From Streptomyces sp. NRRL S-1022 (lineage in GTDB: Bacteria > Actinomycetota > Actinomycetes > Streptomycetales > Streptomycetaceae): a DNA stretch of 64,000 nt. Where the stretch lies: positions 124,001-188,000 of the forward strand of contig NZ_JOIU01000009.1 in assembly GCF_000720135.1 (NCBI RefSeq). The letters run 5' to 3'. The position numbers were made by a program, and so were the translations under genes. Numbering within the stretch: position 1 is the first letter of the stretch; the number at the start of each line of letters is the position of its first letter. Of this stretch, positions 1-10,286 are shown one piece after another. The notes under the pieces were generated by a model that was not told the origin of the DNA, ran no database searches, and was given only the letters and a program-made list of their open reading frames with translations.

Positions 1-835
1 GGACGTTCATGCCGAGGCGGCGGGCGATGGCCTCGTCCACCAGGCCCTCGACGAGCAGTTTGGCGATGGAGTGCTGGATGTTCGTGATGCCGTCCGGGGC
101 CGCCTCGTAGGGAGCGCCGGTGCTGAGCGGCACCGCGCGGGCCCACATGAACTCGAACACCTTGATCAGGTAGCGCACCAGGCCGGGATGGCGGAGTTCC
201 AGCGCGACTTGGCGATCGTCGCGGACGGGTATGAAGGCGACGGTCTCGTCGCAGATGATGAGCCGCTCGACCAGTTCGTCGATGGTCCGGTACTCCACCT
301 TGCCGACGGAGAACTGGGCCACGTACCCGAGCGTCTCCGGACTGTAGCGGGCGGTGTGCTGGTAGAGCGTCCTGATGCGCACACCACGTTCGAGGAGCGG
401 CCGGTCGCGTTCCAGGCCCTGCATCAGGGTGTGCTCCAGGCGGCGGCTGGTCGGTTGCACGGTGAGCACTTCGGACCGGCACTCGGCCGTCGCGGCGTCG
501 AGAGCCGCGTTGATGCGGTCCAGGCCCTCCAGGACCGAGATGGCGTGGGTGGAGGCGGTGTCCTGGGCGCTGAGCGCCATGAACGGCTCGAAGACCTCCG
601 CCAGTTCGATCGACAGCCGCCGGCGGTCGGAGATCTCGCGCTCGATCGGATTGAGCCGCTGGGCCAGGGCGACCGACGGAGGGGTGGGGCGGAGCCAGTT
701 CGCGTCGTCGGGATCCGGCTGCAGGAGAGCGAACTCCATGAGGCAGGGGGCGGCTTCCGCGTCCGCACGGGCTATCCGCCCCATACGCAGTGCCTTGGCG
801 TAAAGGCCGCTACCCTCCTCGCAAAGTTCAGTCAT
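1..835 (-). CDS. LuxR-type HTH regulator with TrmB-like sensor region (C-terminus cut off by window edge)
   Basis: Reading the minus strand from the ATG at 835-833 gives 278 uninterrupted codons that run off the window at position 1. The protein begins MTELCEEGSG. Residues about 90-230 look like the TrmB/PLD-like regulatory half of actinobacterial HTH-LuxR proteins (VLTVQPTSRRLEHTLMQGLE, then RGVRIRTLYQHTARYSPETL). The last visible residues, LLVEGLVDEAIARRLGMNV, are the first helices of a LuxR DNA-binding domain. About 40-60 residues should be missing. It is divergent from a small secreted-peptide gene, with 152 bp between start codons, so it probably controls that unit; this is inference. 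Other members of this family also neighbour small peptide genes, as I recall, but their ligand is unknown to me. Confidence 0.85.
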   Translation of the reverse strand, partial: MTELCEEGSGLYAKALRMGRIARADAEAAPCLMEFALLQPDPDDANWLRPTPPSVALAQRLNPIEREISDRRRLSIELAEVFEPFMALSAQDTASTHAISVLEGLDRINAALDAATAECRSEVLTVQPTSRRLEHTLMQGLERDRPLLERGVRIRTLYQHTARYSPETLGYVAQFSVGKVEYRTIDELVERLIICDETVAFIPVRDDRQVALELRHPGLVRYLIKVFEFMWARAVPLSTGAPYEAAPDGITNIQHSIAKLLVEGLVDEAIARRLGMNV

Positions 836-861
836 CGCATGGGGATGTGACGCTTTGGTCC

Positions 862-877
862 GATTTGGTGACAAATC
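862..877. promoter_or_regulatory. Inverted repeat, candidate operator in the divergent promoter
   Basis: GATTTG-GTGA-CAAATC is a perfect 6-bp dyad with a 4-nt spacer. It lies 27-42 bp upstream of the LuxR-type regulator start, in the region shared with the peptide operon. Its size and place fit an operator, possibly for autoregulation. No experimental support is available. Confidence 0.4.
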
Positions 878-892
878 TCCACCCCCCAGGGT

Positions 893-912
893 CCTGAACA
901 TGCAGGAACATG
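893..912. promoter_or_regulatory. CCTG-N6-CAGG dyad with AACATG repeated at 10-bp spacing
   Basis: AACATG occurs at 897-902 and 907-912, and the first copy sits inside the dyad CCTG-AACATG-CAGG (893-906). The group lies 76-95 bp upstream of the peptide GTG start. One-turn spacing suggests a protein-binding site, perhaps for the divergent LuxR-type regulator. Confidence 0.3.
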
Positions 913-987
913 ATGCACCGATCGTGTGGCCATGACGTGCCCAAATGAGACATCGTCTTGTTCGACGGGGGAAGAGGGGACCTTCAA

Positions 988-1209
988 GTGAGGACGAAGC
1001 CGAATATGCGCAACAAATTGCTTCGGTCGATGCTTGCCGTCGCCTTCTCCACCGTTGTGGCCATAGGCGCGCTGAGTGGCCTCTCCGGTGCGAAGCGTGA
1101 CGCTGCCGGCGACACCACCTGGGGAGTGGTTCCCAAGGTGGTCACCGTGAGTGCGGACAGCACCGGATCGGCTCATTCCGATGGTGCGGACGACACCACC
1201 TGGGGCTGA
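988..1209 (+). CDS. Small exported peptide with two DTTWG motifs
   Basis: A 73-residue protein starts at GTG 988, chosen because AGAGGGGA (973-980) precedes it by 7 nt; an in-frame ATG at 1006 is an alternative. Residues 2-14 are basic (R2, K4, R8, K10, R13), 15-35 are hydrophobic and small (AVAFSTVVAIGALSG), and A35-K36 is a plausible signal-peptidase region. The mature part has DTTWG at 42-46 and again at 69-73, the very C-terminus, with a Ser/Asp-rich linker and no cysteine. It is followed 3 nt later by the Rieske-like gene, so the two are translationally coupled. The duplicated pentapeptide and the divergent LuxR-type regulator suggest a processed signal, but that is inference. No known bacteriocin or lanthipeptide motif is visible. 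Confidence 0.7.
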   Translation: MRTKPNMRNKLLRSMLAVAFSTVVAIGALSGLSGAKRDAAGDTTWGVVPKVVTVSADSTGSAHSDGADDTTWG

Positions 1210-1212
1210 CTG

Positions 1213-1548
1213 ATGACTACTCCACCCGACGACCGCTCCTTCCGTCGCGAAATGGCCACCGCCTACCGCTCCGGCTGGCACTTCATCGACCTGGTCACCG
1301 CCATCCCCCACAGCGGTGACTCGCTGATGGTGACCGTGTTTGGGGAGCCGGTCGTCGTCACGCGGGACGAGGACGGGGACGTACGGGCGTTCCGGTGCCT
1401 GCGCAAGCCGCGTGGCGCGCCGCAGCCGGTGCGCTGTGCCATCCGGTACGGAATGATCTTTGTGAACCTGGACCAGCGGGACCACCGGCTGACCGAGCCG
1501 GAGGAGTCCGACCTGAGGACCATCTCGGCCACCCCCCGCAGTGCCTGA
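1213..1548 (+). CDS. Rieske-oxygenase-like protein lacking the cluster ligands
   Basis: A 111-residue protein beginning MTTPPDDRSF. Residues about 20-90 follow the N-terminal Rieske domain of ring-hydroxylating oxygenases: GWHFIDLVTAIPHSGDSL, FGEPVVVTRDEDGDVRAFR, RGAP and YGMIFVNLDQ. The usual Cys-X-His is replaced by Cys-Leu-Arg, and the roughly 30-40 residues that should hold Cys-X2-His are missing, so no 2Fe-2S cluster can be bound. There is no catalytic domain. It starts 3 nt after the DTTWG peptide stop and is followed by a strong terminator, so it belongs to that unit. It may have become a binding or processing partner of the peptide; function unknown. Confidence 0.65.
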   Translation: MTTPPDDRSFRREMATAYRSGWHFIDLVTAIPHSGDSLMVTVFGEPVVVTRDEDGDVRAFRCLRKPRGAPQPVRCAIRYGMIFVNLDQRDHRLTEPEESDLRTISATPRSA

Positions 1549-1591
1549 CGCGATTCCCCCGTCGTAACACATCGCTCAGGCGCTTCCCCCC

Positions 1592-1632
1592 GCAGCGGCG
1601 TCACCGTGACCTGAACACGGTGACGCCGCTGC
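1592..1632 (+). terminator. 17-bp stem-loop after the peptide/Rieske-like unit
   Basis: GCAGCGGCGTCACCGTG (1592-1608) pairs perfectly with 1616-1632 across a 7-nt loop, 44 bp after the stop. It lies between convergent genes and can serve both strands. Confidence 0.8.
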
Positions 1633-1693
1633 AGTTTCCGGGGACATTTCCGGGTATCGGCACTCTGTCACGGTGGCCGAAAGCCGTCGGACC

Positions 1694-2107
1694 TCAGCCG
1701 TGCCCCAGCGCCCGCTCCACCTCGATCTCGATCACCACGCGAGCGGGGTTCGGCGACGGGGTCCGCTCGTACCGCTGCGCGTAGCGCCGCTCCGCCTCCG
1801 CGACCCGTTCGCGGTCCGTGCGCACGTACGCCCGCCCCTCCAGCGTCGCCCAGCGCCGGCCGTCCACCTGGCACACCGCCACCCGCGCCCCCTCGGGCCC
1901 GGCCGCGCGCACGTGGCACGCCTTGGCGCTCGTCCCGTTCGTGATCACCCGGGCCAGCCGCGCCCCGGGGTCGTACGTCACGCCCACCGGTACGACGTGC
2001 GGGCTGCCGTCGGGGCGCAGCGTGGTCAGCGTGCACAGGTGGCGTTCGCGCCAGAAGGCGAGGTACGGCTCGCCGGGGGAAGCCGGGTCTACGGAGTGCC
2101 TGGTCAT
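1694..2107 (-). CDS. PPOX-class (split-barrel) F420/flavin-dependent protein
   Basis: A 137-residue single-domain split-barrel protein. [20 protein letters not shown] followed by [11 protein letters not shown] is the typical start of actinobacterial pyridoxamine 5'-phosphate oxidase-like proteins that use F420 or flavin. Family members reduce or bind F420, FMN or haem; the substrate here cannot be read. It is divergent from clpB, and the HspR-type operator lies between the two start codons, so heat-shock control of this gene is possible but untested. Confidence 0.75.
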   Translation of the reverse strand: MTRHSVDPASPGEPYLAFWRERHLCTLTTLRPDGSPHVVPVGVTYDPGARLARVITNGTSAKACHVRAAGPEGARVAVCQVDGRRWATLEGRAYVRTDRERVAEAERRYAQRYERTPSPNPARVVIEIEVERALGHG

Positions 2108-2144
2108 GCGCGCAACCTAAACCCGCGGGCCCTCCCGTTCGTAC

Positions 2145-2165
2145 CTTGAGTGGAATAGACTCAAC
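2145..2165 (+). promoter_or_regulatory. HAIR operator (HspR-associated inverted repeat) of clpB
   Basis: CTTGAGT-N7-ACTCAAC matches the HAIR consensus CTTGAGT-N7-ACTCAAG at 13 of 14 defined bases. It lies 55-75 bp upstream of the clpB start. HspR is the known repressor of dnaK and clpB in Streptomyces, so this is the expected control element. Confidence 0.9.
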
Positions 2166-2219
2166 TTTGTGTACGCTGGTTAAGTCAGCAGTGCGAGGCC
2201 GAGGAGGAGAACGGACACC

Positions 2220-4817
<2,598 letters not shown>

Positions 4818-4830
4818 GCCGCACGCGGCC

Positions 4831-4881
4831 GCTCCACGGCCCCTCGTCCCGGCCGGCCGCCGGGGCGAGGGGCCGTGGAGC
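4831..4881. terminator. 16-bp perfect stem-loop after clpB
   Basis: GCTCCACGGCCCCTCG (4831-4846) pairs perfectly with 4866-4881; the loop is 19 nt. It lies between clpB and a convergent small gene, so it is likely bidirectional. Confidence 0.85.
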
Positions 4882-4889
4882 CGGTCCGC

Positions 4890-5000
4890 TCAGACGCTGC
4901 TCATGGCGTCGTACAGGGTCCAGAAGAACCACACCGAGAAGGCCAGACAGCCCCACCACAGGACCCACAGGGCCACTCGTACCGCTCCGGGTATGCGCAT
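4890..5000 (-). CDS. 36-residue single-pass membrane protein
   Basis: The protein MRIPGAVRVALWVLWWGCLA continues with FSVWFFWTLYDAMSSV, essentially one tryptophan-rich transmembrane segment (residues about 8-30) with a short basic N-terminus. The ATG at 5000 was chosen because GAGG precedes it by about 9 nt; an upstream in-frame GTG would add six residues. Small Trp-rich membrane proteins of this kind are common, uncharacterised streptomycete genes. It lies convergent with clpB and divergent from the YbjN gene. Confidence 0.55.
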   Translation of the reverse strand: MRIPGAVRVALWVLWWGCLAFSVWFFWTLYDAMSSV

Positions 5001-5128
5001 GGCCACATCCTCACTCACCGCCGCCGCGCCGGTTCCCGTTCCGCCCTGGGCTGACAGGCGGCACGGGGTTGCCATCCCCCGCCCCTCCTGGGGGAGGATG
5101 GCGGCATCCGCATGAAGGGAAAAACACG

Positions 5129-5659
5129 GTGAGCATCGACCCGTCCTCGATTCCGAATTTCGGGGGCCAGCCCGAACCGCAGCCCGAAGGACCGGCGGGC
5201 CCCGTCCTCCCGGATCAGGACCTGGTGAAGCAGCTTCTCGACCAGATGGAGCTGAAGTACGTCGTCGACGAGGAGGGTGACCTCGCCGCGCCGTGGGAGC
5301 AGTTCCGCACCTACTTCATGTTCCGTGGAGAGGCCGAACAGGCGATCTTCTCGGTGCGGACCTTCTACGACCGGCCGCACAAGATCGACGAGAAGCCGCA
5401 GCTGCTCGAATCGATCGACGACTGGAACCGCCGCACCCTGTGGCCGAAGGTGTACACCCACACCCACGACGACGGCACCGTCCGTCTGATCGGCGAGGCC
5501 CAGATGCTGATCGGCACGGGCGTCGACATCAACCACTTCGTCTCCTCCACGGTCAGCTGGGTGCGGGCCGCGATCGAGTTCGACAAGTGGCTGGTGGAGC
5601 AGCTCGGCCTGGAGCAGGAGGTCAACGAGTCCGAGCAGCCCGAGGACGACGGGGAGTAA
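5129..5659 (+). CDS. YbjN domain protein
   Basis: A 176-residue protein starting at GTG 5129, which follows GAAGGGA by 8 nt. After a proline-rich leader (about 1-30) comes a YbjN-type fold of the type III secretion chaperone superfamily: DQMELKYVVDEEGDLAAPWE, YFMFRGEAEQAIFSVRTFYD, LLESIDDWNRRTLWPKVYTH and GTGVDINHFVSSTVSWVRAA. The C-terminus is acidic. Its molecular role is not known; in actinobacteria it is treated as a conserved cytosolic protein. It converges on an aminotransferase gene with a shared terminator between them. Confidence 0.85.
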   Translation: MSIDPSSIPNFGGQPEPQPEGPAGPVLPDQDLVKQLLDQMELKYVVDEEGDLAAPWEQFRTYFMFRGEAEQAIFSVRTFYDRPHKIDEKPQLLESIDDWNRRTLWPKVYTHTHDDGTVRLIGEAQMLIGTGVDINHFVSSTVSWVRAAIEFDKWLVEQLGLEQEVNESEQPEDDGE

Positions 5660-5672
5660 CCGCCCCCTCGGC

Positions 5673-5700
5673 CGGTCCGGGGGCTCCGGCCCCCGGACCG
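5673..5700. terminator. 11-bp stem-loop between convergent genes
   Basis: CGGTCCGGGGG (5673-5683) pairs with CCCCCGGACCG (5690-5700) over a CTCCGG loop, between the YbjN gene and the aminotransferase gene. Confidence 0.8.
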
Positions 5701-5713
5701 TACCCGTCCGCGC

Positions 5714-6889
5714 TCACATGCGGCGCAGCCGCTCCGCCGCCTCCCGCAGGATCTCCTCCCGCTTGCAGAAGGCGAAGCGCACGAACGGCGCCCCCGCCTC
5801 CCGGTCGTCGTAGAACACCGCGTTCGGGATGGCGACCACGCCCGCCCGCTCCGGCAGGGCCCGGCAGAAGGCGAAGCCGTCCTTCTCGCCGAGGGGCCGG
5901 ATGTCGGTGGTGACGAAGTAGGTGCCGGCCGGCCGGAACACCTCGAAGCCCGCCGCCGTGAGCCCCTCCGCCAGGATGTCCCGGCGGGCCAGCATGCCCC
6001 GGCGGAACTCCTCGAAGTAGGAGTCGGGCAGGGCGAGCGCCTCGGCCACCGCGTACTGGAACGGGCCCGAGGCCACGTACGTCAGGAACTGTTTCACCGA
6101 GCGGACCGCGCTCACCAGCGCCGGCGCGGCCGTCACCCAGCCGACCTTCCACCCGGTGAACGAGAACGTCTTGCCGGCCGAGCCGATGCTCACCGTCCGC
6201 TCGCGCATCCCCGGGAACGTGGCCAGCGGCAGGTGCCCGGCGCCGTCGAAGACCAGGTGCTCGTACACCTCGTCGGTCACCACCAGCAGGTCCCGCTCCA
6301 CCGCCAGCTCGGCGATCGCGGCCAGCTCCGCGCGGGTGAGGACGGTACCGGTCGGGTTGTGCGGGGTGTTGATCAGCAGCAGCCGGGTGCGGTCGGTGAC
6401 GGCGGCCCGCAGCTCGTCGAGGTCCAGCCGGAAGCCGCCGTCGTGCGGCCGCAGCGTCACCGGCACCCGGGTGCCGCCCGCCATGGCGATGCTCGCCGCG
6501 TACGAGTCGTAGTACGGCTCCAGCGCCACCACCTCGTCACCCGGCTCGACCAGCGCCAGCAGCGAGGCCGCGATCGCCTCGGTCGCGCCCGCGGTGACCA
6601 GCACCTCGGTGTCGGGGTCGTAGGACAGGCCGTAGTGGCGCTGCTGGTGCGCGGTGATCGCGGTGCGCAGCTCGGGGATGCCGGGGCCGGGCGGGTACTG
6701 GTTGCCGCGGCCGTCGCGGAGCGCCCGGACGGCTGCCTCCCGGATCTCCTCGGGGCCGTCGGTGTCGGGGAAGCCCTGGCCCAGGTTGATCGCTCCGGTC
6801 GCCGCGGCGAGCGCCGACATCTCGGCGAAGATCGTCGTCCCGAACGCGGCGAGCCGGCGGTTGAGGTGAGGACGTGCGCTGGAGGTCAT
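5714..6889 (-). CDS. Class I/II PLP-dependent aminotransferase (DapC-like)
   Basis: A 391-residue fold-type I aminotransferase. INLGQGFPDTDGP, QYPPGPGIPELR, NTPHNPTGTV, VTDEVYEHLVF and GSAGKTFSFTGWKVGW are visible; the Lys in SAGKTFS binds PLP and the C-terminal FVRFAFCK carries the substrate carboxylate Arg. The relatives I recall are actinobacterial N-succinyl-diaminopimelate or methionine/kynurenine aminotransferases, so an amino-acid role is safe but the substrate is not. The ATG at 6889 follows AGGA at about 8 nt; the ATG 9 nt upstream has no usable ribosome site. Confidence 0.88.
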   Translation of the reverse strand: MTSSARPHLNRRLAAFGTTIFAEMSALAAATGAINLGQGFPDTDGPEEIREAAVRALRDGRGNQYPPGPGIPELRTAITAHQQRHYGLSYDPDTEVLVTAGATEAIAASLLALVEPGDEVVALEPYYDSYAASIAMAGGTRVPVTLRPHDGGFRLDLDELRAAVTDRTRLLLINTPHNPTGTVLTRAELAAIAELAVERDLLVVTDEVYEHLVFDGAGHLPLATFPGMRERTVSIGSAGKTFSFTGWKVGWVTAAPALVSAVRSVKQFLTYVASGPFQYAVAEALALPDSYFEEFRRGMLARRDILAEGLTAAGFEVFRPAGTYFVTTDIRPLGEKDGFAFCRALPERAGVVAIPNAVFYDDREAGAPFVRFAFCKREEILREAAERLRRM

Positions 6890-7142
6890 GCCGGCCATCC
6901 TGCGCTGTGGCCCGCGGTTTCCTCAACTCCCCTTCCGGCCCTGCCGCACATCGTCCCGAAAGGTCCCCGGGTCACCTTGCGTCGCAGGTCAGAGGGGGTT
7001 TTCCCGAGTGGACCCTCAGAACTTGCTCAACTCTGCTTTGCGGCGGGAAGCGGACGGGCATCCCCCCGGCACCGCGCGCTTGCGCGGTTACGCGAGGCGC
7101 CCACGGGGGGCCGCTTCGGGGGAACGGAAGGAGGGGGGCGCC

Positions 7143-7487
7143 ATGTTCGCAGGCATCATCCTGGCGGTGGTCGTGATCGTGTTCCTCGCGGCGGGCCGGG
7201 CCCGCCGCAGCCGGAACGCCCGGCTCTCGCTGCACAAGAGCGGCCGCGGGCGGAACCGGTCGTACGGTTCGTCGTCCTCGTCGTCCTCGTCGTCCTCCAC
7301 GGGCAGCGGGTCGAGCAGCTGGTGGGTCGGCGGCGGTGACTCCGGCTCGTCCGGCGGACACGGAGGTCACGGCGGTCACGGCGGGGGACACGGGGGCCAC
7401 TCCTGCGGGGGTCACTCCTGCGGCGGAGGTTCGTCGTGCGGCGGGGGGTCCTCGTGCGGCGGGGGCGGATGCGGGGGAGGCAGCTGA
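7143..7487 (+). CDS. Small membrane protein with Ser run and Gly/His/Cys-rich tail
   Basis: A 114-residue protein. The ATG follows GGAAGGAGGGGG. Residues 2-18 form one transmembrane helix (MFAGIILAVVVIVFLAAG), followed by a basic stretch with several Arg. A serine tract (about 43-52) and WWVGGGD lead into a glycine-rich tail with repeated GGHGG, then GGHSCGG and SSCGGG units with five cysteines and a cluster of histidines at the C-terminus. The composition suggests metal binding or a sticky surface tail, but no family is recognised. Low complexity makes homology uncertain; the start, ribosome site and downstream terminator argue that the gene is real. Confidence 0.65.
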   Translation: MFAGIILAVVVIVFLAAGRARRSRNARLSLHKSGRGRNRSYGSSSSSSSSSSTGSGSSSWWVGGGDSGSSGGHGGHGGHGGGHGGHSCGGHSCGGGSSCGGGSSCGGGGCGGGS

Positions 7488-7818
7488 CACGGGGCAGCCG
7501 GGCCTCCCGGAACAGGGGCAACCGCATCCGGGCCGCACACCGCCGGGCGCCCGCCGGAGGGACTCTCCGGCGGGCGCCCGGCCCGTCCGTCCCCGCGCCC
7601 GGCGCACGCCATGGTTGAACAGTTGAGCTGTGTAGCCCTCTAGGGGATGGAAACCCGGCTAAGTTGGGTAAAAACGCTGTGGCGGCGCCACCGTTCATGA
7701 TTCCCTCTACATCGCCAACGCAGCCCCTCGGACCTCCCCCAGAGTCCCCGCCCCGGCCGGACCGGCTGGGCTGACATGGCCGTTCTCCCCCTCATTTGCG
7801 TGTTAGCGGAGCCGATCC
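7488..7818. other. Gene-free 331-bp stretch
   Basis: It holds a strong terminator at 7542-7582, a small GTGGC-GGC-GCCAC palindrome at 7679-7691, and presumably the promoter of the DUF2617 gene. I see no tRNA, riboswitch or conserved ORF. Confidence 0.6.
7542..7582 (+). terminator. 18-bp perfect stem-loop
   Basis: GCCGGGCGCCCGCCGGAG (7542-7559) pairs perfectly with 7565-7582 over a 5-nt loop, 55 bp after the small membrane protein gene. Confidence 0.85.
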
Positions 7819-8343
7819 ATGCTCACGACCCTGAACACCTCCTACACCGATACGCGTGCTGCCGACCTCGCCTGGGCCCTGGGACGCGAGCCGCTGCCCG
7901 CCCTCGCCGCGCTGGATCTCGAACTCACGGGCGCCAAGATGCAGTTGCGGCTGCTCGGCGCGTCCCACCAGGTGCTCCTGGAGGAGGAGCGGGGCATCTG
8001 TTCGGAGACGGTCGCGTGCATCCCCGGCTCCAGCACCCCGCTGCCGCTGGGCGTCGCCAAGCGGGTCGGCGACTGGGAGTACGAGTTCGCCGCACGCGTG
8101 GAGGTGCTCACCCCCGGCTCGTTCGCGGGCCGCGCCCAGGAGTTGCTGGCCCTCGTCTCCGACCATCCGCACGGCCTCGCCGGTGTCTTCCCCGGCAGCC
8201 CGCACGCCTTCACCGCGATGCTGGCCCAGCGGCACGAGGGCCAGGTGCACTGGCGCACCTGGCACGCGTATCCGCAGGACGGGCAGCTGGTGGCCACCCG
8301 GACCCGGGTCGGGGCACGGGTGAAAGCGGCACGGCCGAGGTGA
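7819..8343 (+). CDS. DUF2617 family protein
   Basis: A 174-residue cytosolic protein beginning MLTTLNTSYTDTRAADLAWA. It contains LPALAALDLELTGAKMQLRL, HQVLLEEERGICSETVACIP, and a C-terminal block with HPHGLAGVFPGSPHAFTAML and WRTWHAYPQDGQLVATRTRV, the conserved features of DUF2617. Function is unknown. The neighbouring spermidine synthase-like gene starts 90 bp downstream on the same strand; I recall this pair as conserved in streptomycetes, so a shared process is possible. Confidence 0.85.
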   Translation: MLTTLNTSYTDTRAADLAWALGREPLPALAALDLELTGAKMQLRLLGASHQVLLEEERGICSETVACIPGSSTPLPLGVAKRVGDWEYEFAARVEVLTPGSFAGRAQELLALVSDHPHGLAGVFPGSPHAFTAMLAQRHEGQVHWRTWHAYPQDGQLVATRTRVGARVKAARPR

Positions 8344-8433
8344 CGGCGGTACAAACCAACACTCCGTCAAATGCCCTCGGATCCACACGTGTGGGTGACG
8401 AAGCGTCCCGAGTGAGTGACGTAACGTCGCAGC

Positions 8434-10068
8434 GTGATCGAACCGCAGGCCCCCGCGCCCCCGGGCGCCCCGCCCTCCTGGACAGGCCCCGCCCGGCTGC
8501 CCGTCCGGCCCGGCACCGGGCGGTTCCTGGTCCTCGTGTGCGTCTTCGTCTGCGCCGCCTGCGGGCTCGTGTACGAGCTCGAACTCGTCGCCTTCGCGTC
8601 CTACCTGATCGGTGACTCGGTCACCCAGGCCTCCGTGGTGCTGTCCGTGATGGTGTTCGCGATGGGCATCGGCTCGCTCGCCGCCAAACGGCTGCGCTGG
8701 CACGCGGCGGCCGGATTCGGTGCCGTCGAGTCGGCCCTCGCGCTGGTCGGCGGCTGCAGCGCCATGGCGCTGTACGCCGTCTTCGCCTGGACCGCCGGCT
8801 GGGGCGGGATGTGGGCCGACGGGCCGTGCTGCCTCCTGGTCGCCTTCTCCCTGGCCATCGGCCTGCTCATCGGCGCCGAGGTCCCGCTGCTCATGGAGCT
8901 GATCCAGCGCATCCGGCGGCAGGACGCGGGCGGCGCGGTGGCCGACCTGTTCGCCGCGGACTACGTCGGCGCTCTCGTCGGCGGCCTCGCCTTCCCCTTC
9001 CTCCTCCTGCCGTTCCTGGGCCAGTTGACCGGAGCGCTGCTGACCGGCACGGTCAACGTGGTCGCGGGCGGCGCCCTGGTCCTCGGCCTGTTCCGCCGCG
9101 ACCTCACCCGCCGCGCCCGCTGGACCCTGCTGCTCACCGGCCTCGTCGTCCTCGGTGTCCTCGCCTCCGCCGCCGCCCTCGCCGGCGACTTCGAACGGGC
9201 CGCCCGGCGCGCCGTGTACGGCTCCGGCGTCCGGGTGGCCGTACAGACCGGGGTCCAGGAGGTCGTGCTGGCCGGCGGCACGCACGGCCGGCCCCTCGAC
9301 CTGTTCCTCGACGGCCGCCTGCGCGTCGGCGGCCGGGACGCCCGGCGCTACCACGAGGCGCTGGTCGGGCCCGCCCTGACCGGCCCGCACACGCGGGTGC
9401 TGATCCTCGGCGGCGGTGACGGCCTGGCCGCCCGCGAGGTGCTGCGCCGGCGCGGGGTGCGCCGCGTCGACGTCGTCGAACTCGATCCCGGTCTGGTGGA
9501 CCTGGCGCGCCACGACCCCGGGCTGTCCGCCGCCAACGGGCACGCCTTCGCCGACCGGCGGGTGCGCGTCACCACCGCCGACGCGCTCGGCTGGCTGCGG
9601 CGGGCGCGCGGGCCGGCGTACGACGTCGTCGTCGCCGACCTCCCCGATCCCGGCATCACCGCCAGCACCAAGCTGTACTCCCAGGAGTTCTACGGGCTGG
9701 CCCGCCGCGTGCTGGCCCCGGACGGCCGCCTGGTGGTGCACGCGGGCCCCGTCACCACCCGCCCCCGCGCCTTCTGGACCGTCGCCGCGACCCTGCGCAC
9801 CGCGGGGTTCGCCGTCTCCCCCTACCGGGTCCTCGGCCACGGCACCGGCTTCGCCCCCGGCCCCGACCGCTCCACCGGCACGTCCCGGGCCCCGCACGAC
9901 TGGGGCTTCCTCCTCGCCGCCCCCGGCACCGTCCCGCCGCCCCTGCGCATGCCGGCCGGCCACCCGGCCACCCTGACCCGGACCGCCCTGGCGGCGGACG
10001 CCCGCGCGGCGGAACGGACGCGGGTCCGGGGGGTGCGGGCGTCGACGCTGGTGCATCCGAGGTACTGA
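8434..10068 (+). CDS. Membrane-anchored spermidine synthase-like (PABS domain) protein
   Basis: A 544-residue two-part protein. Residues about 25-270 carry about seven hydrophobic helices ([60 protein letters not shown]). Residues about 290-500 form a polyamine-biosynthesis SAM-dependent domain with [19 protein letters not shown] (about 322-340) and [16 protein letters not shown], then [11 protein letters not shown] and [10 protein letters not shown]. Soluble relatives transfer an aminopropyl group from decarboxylated SAM; whether the membrane form makes polyamines is not established. The start is GTG, with no strong ribosome site visible. Confidence 0.85.
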   Translation: MIEPQAPAPPGAPPSWTGPARLPVRPGTGRFLVLVCVFVCAACGLVYELELVAFASYLIGDSVTQASVVLSVMVFAMGIGSLAAKRLRWHAAAGFGAVESALALVGGCSAMALYAVFAWTAGWGGMWADGPCCLLVAFSLAIGLLIGAEVPLLMELIQRIRRQDAGGAVADLFAADYVGALVGGLAFPFLLLPFLGQLTGALLTGTVNVVAGGALVLGLFRRDLTRRARWTLLLTGLVVLGVLASAAALAGDFERAARRAVYGSGVRVAVQTGVQEVVLAGGTHGRPLDLFLDGRLRVGGRDARRYHEALVGPALTGPHTRVLILGGGDGLAAREVLRRRGVRRVDVVELDPGLVDLARHDPGLSAANGHAFADRRVRVTTADALGWLRRARGPAYDVVVADLPDPGITASTKLYSQEFYGLARRVLAPDGRLVVHAGPVTTRPRAFWTVAATLRTAGFAVSPYRVLGHGTGFAPGPDRSTGTSRAPHDWGFLLAAPGTVPPPLRMPAGHPATLTRTALAADARAAERTRVRGVRASTLVHPRY

Positions 10069-10286
10069 GCCGCTCCGGGCGGGCGCTGCCCCGGGCCCGC
10101 GAGGGGCGCTTGGGGAGAGGGCGGGCGCGTCCGGGTGGCGCCGCCGAGCGGGCGGCGCGGGGGCGGGGCGGATGCCGGGCGCCCACGCGCCGGCCGGCCG
10201 GGACGGGTGCGCGAACCGCAGGCCGGGGCGGAGCGCCCCCGCGGGGTCGGGTGAGTTCCGGCCGTGACTGGGTAGGCTCCCGGACC

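Noticed and set aside
6890-7142. Possible RNA gene between the aminotransferase and the small Gly/Cys-rich protein gene
   Set aside because: No consistent stem-loop system, promoter or T tract; only scattered short inverted repeats at chance level.
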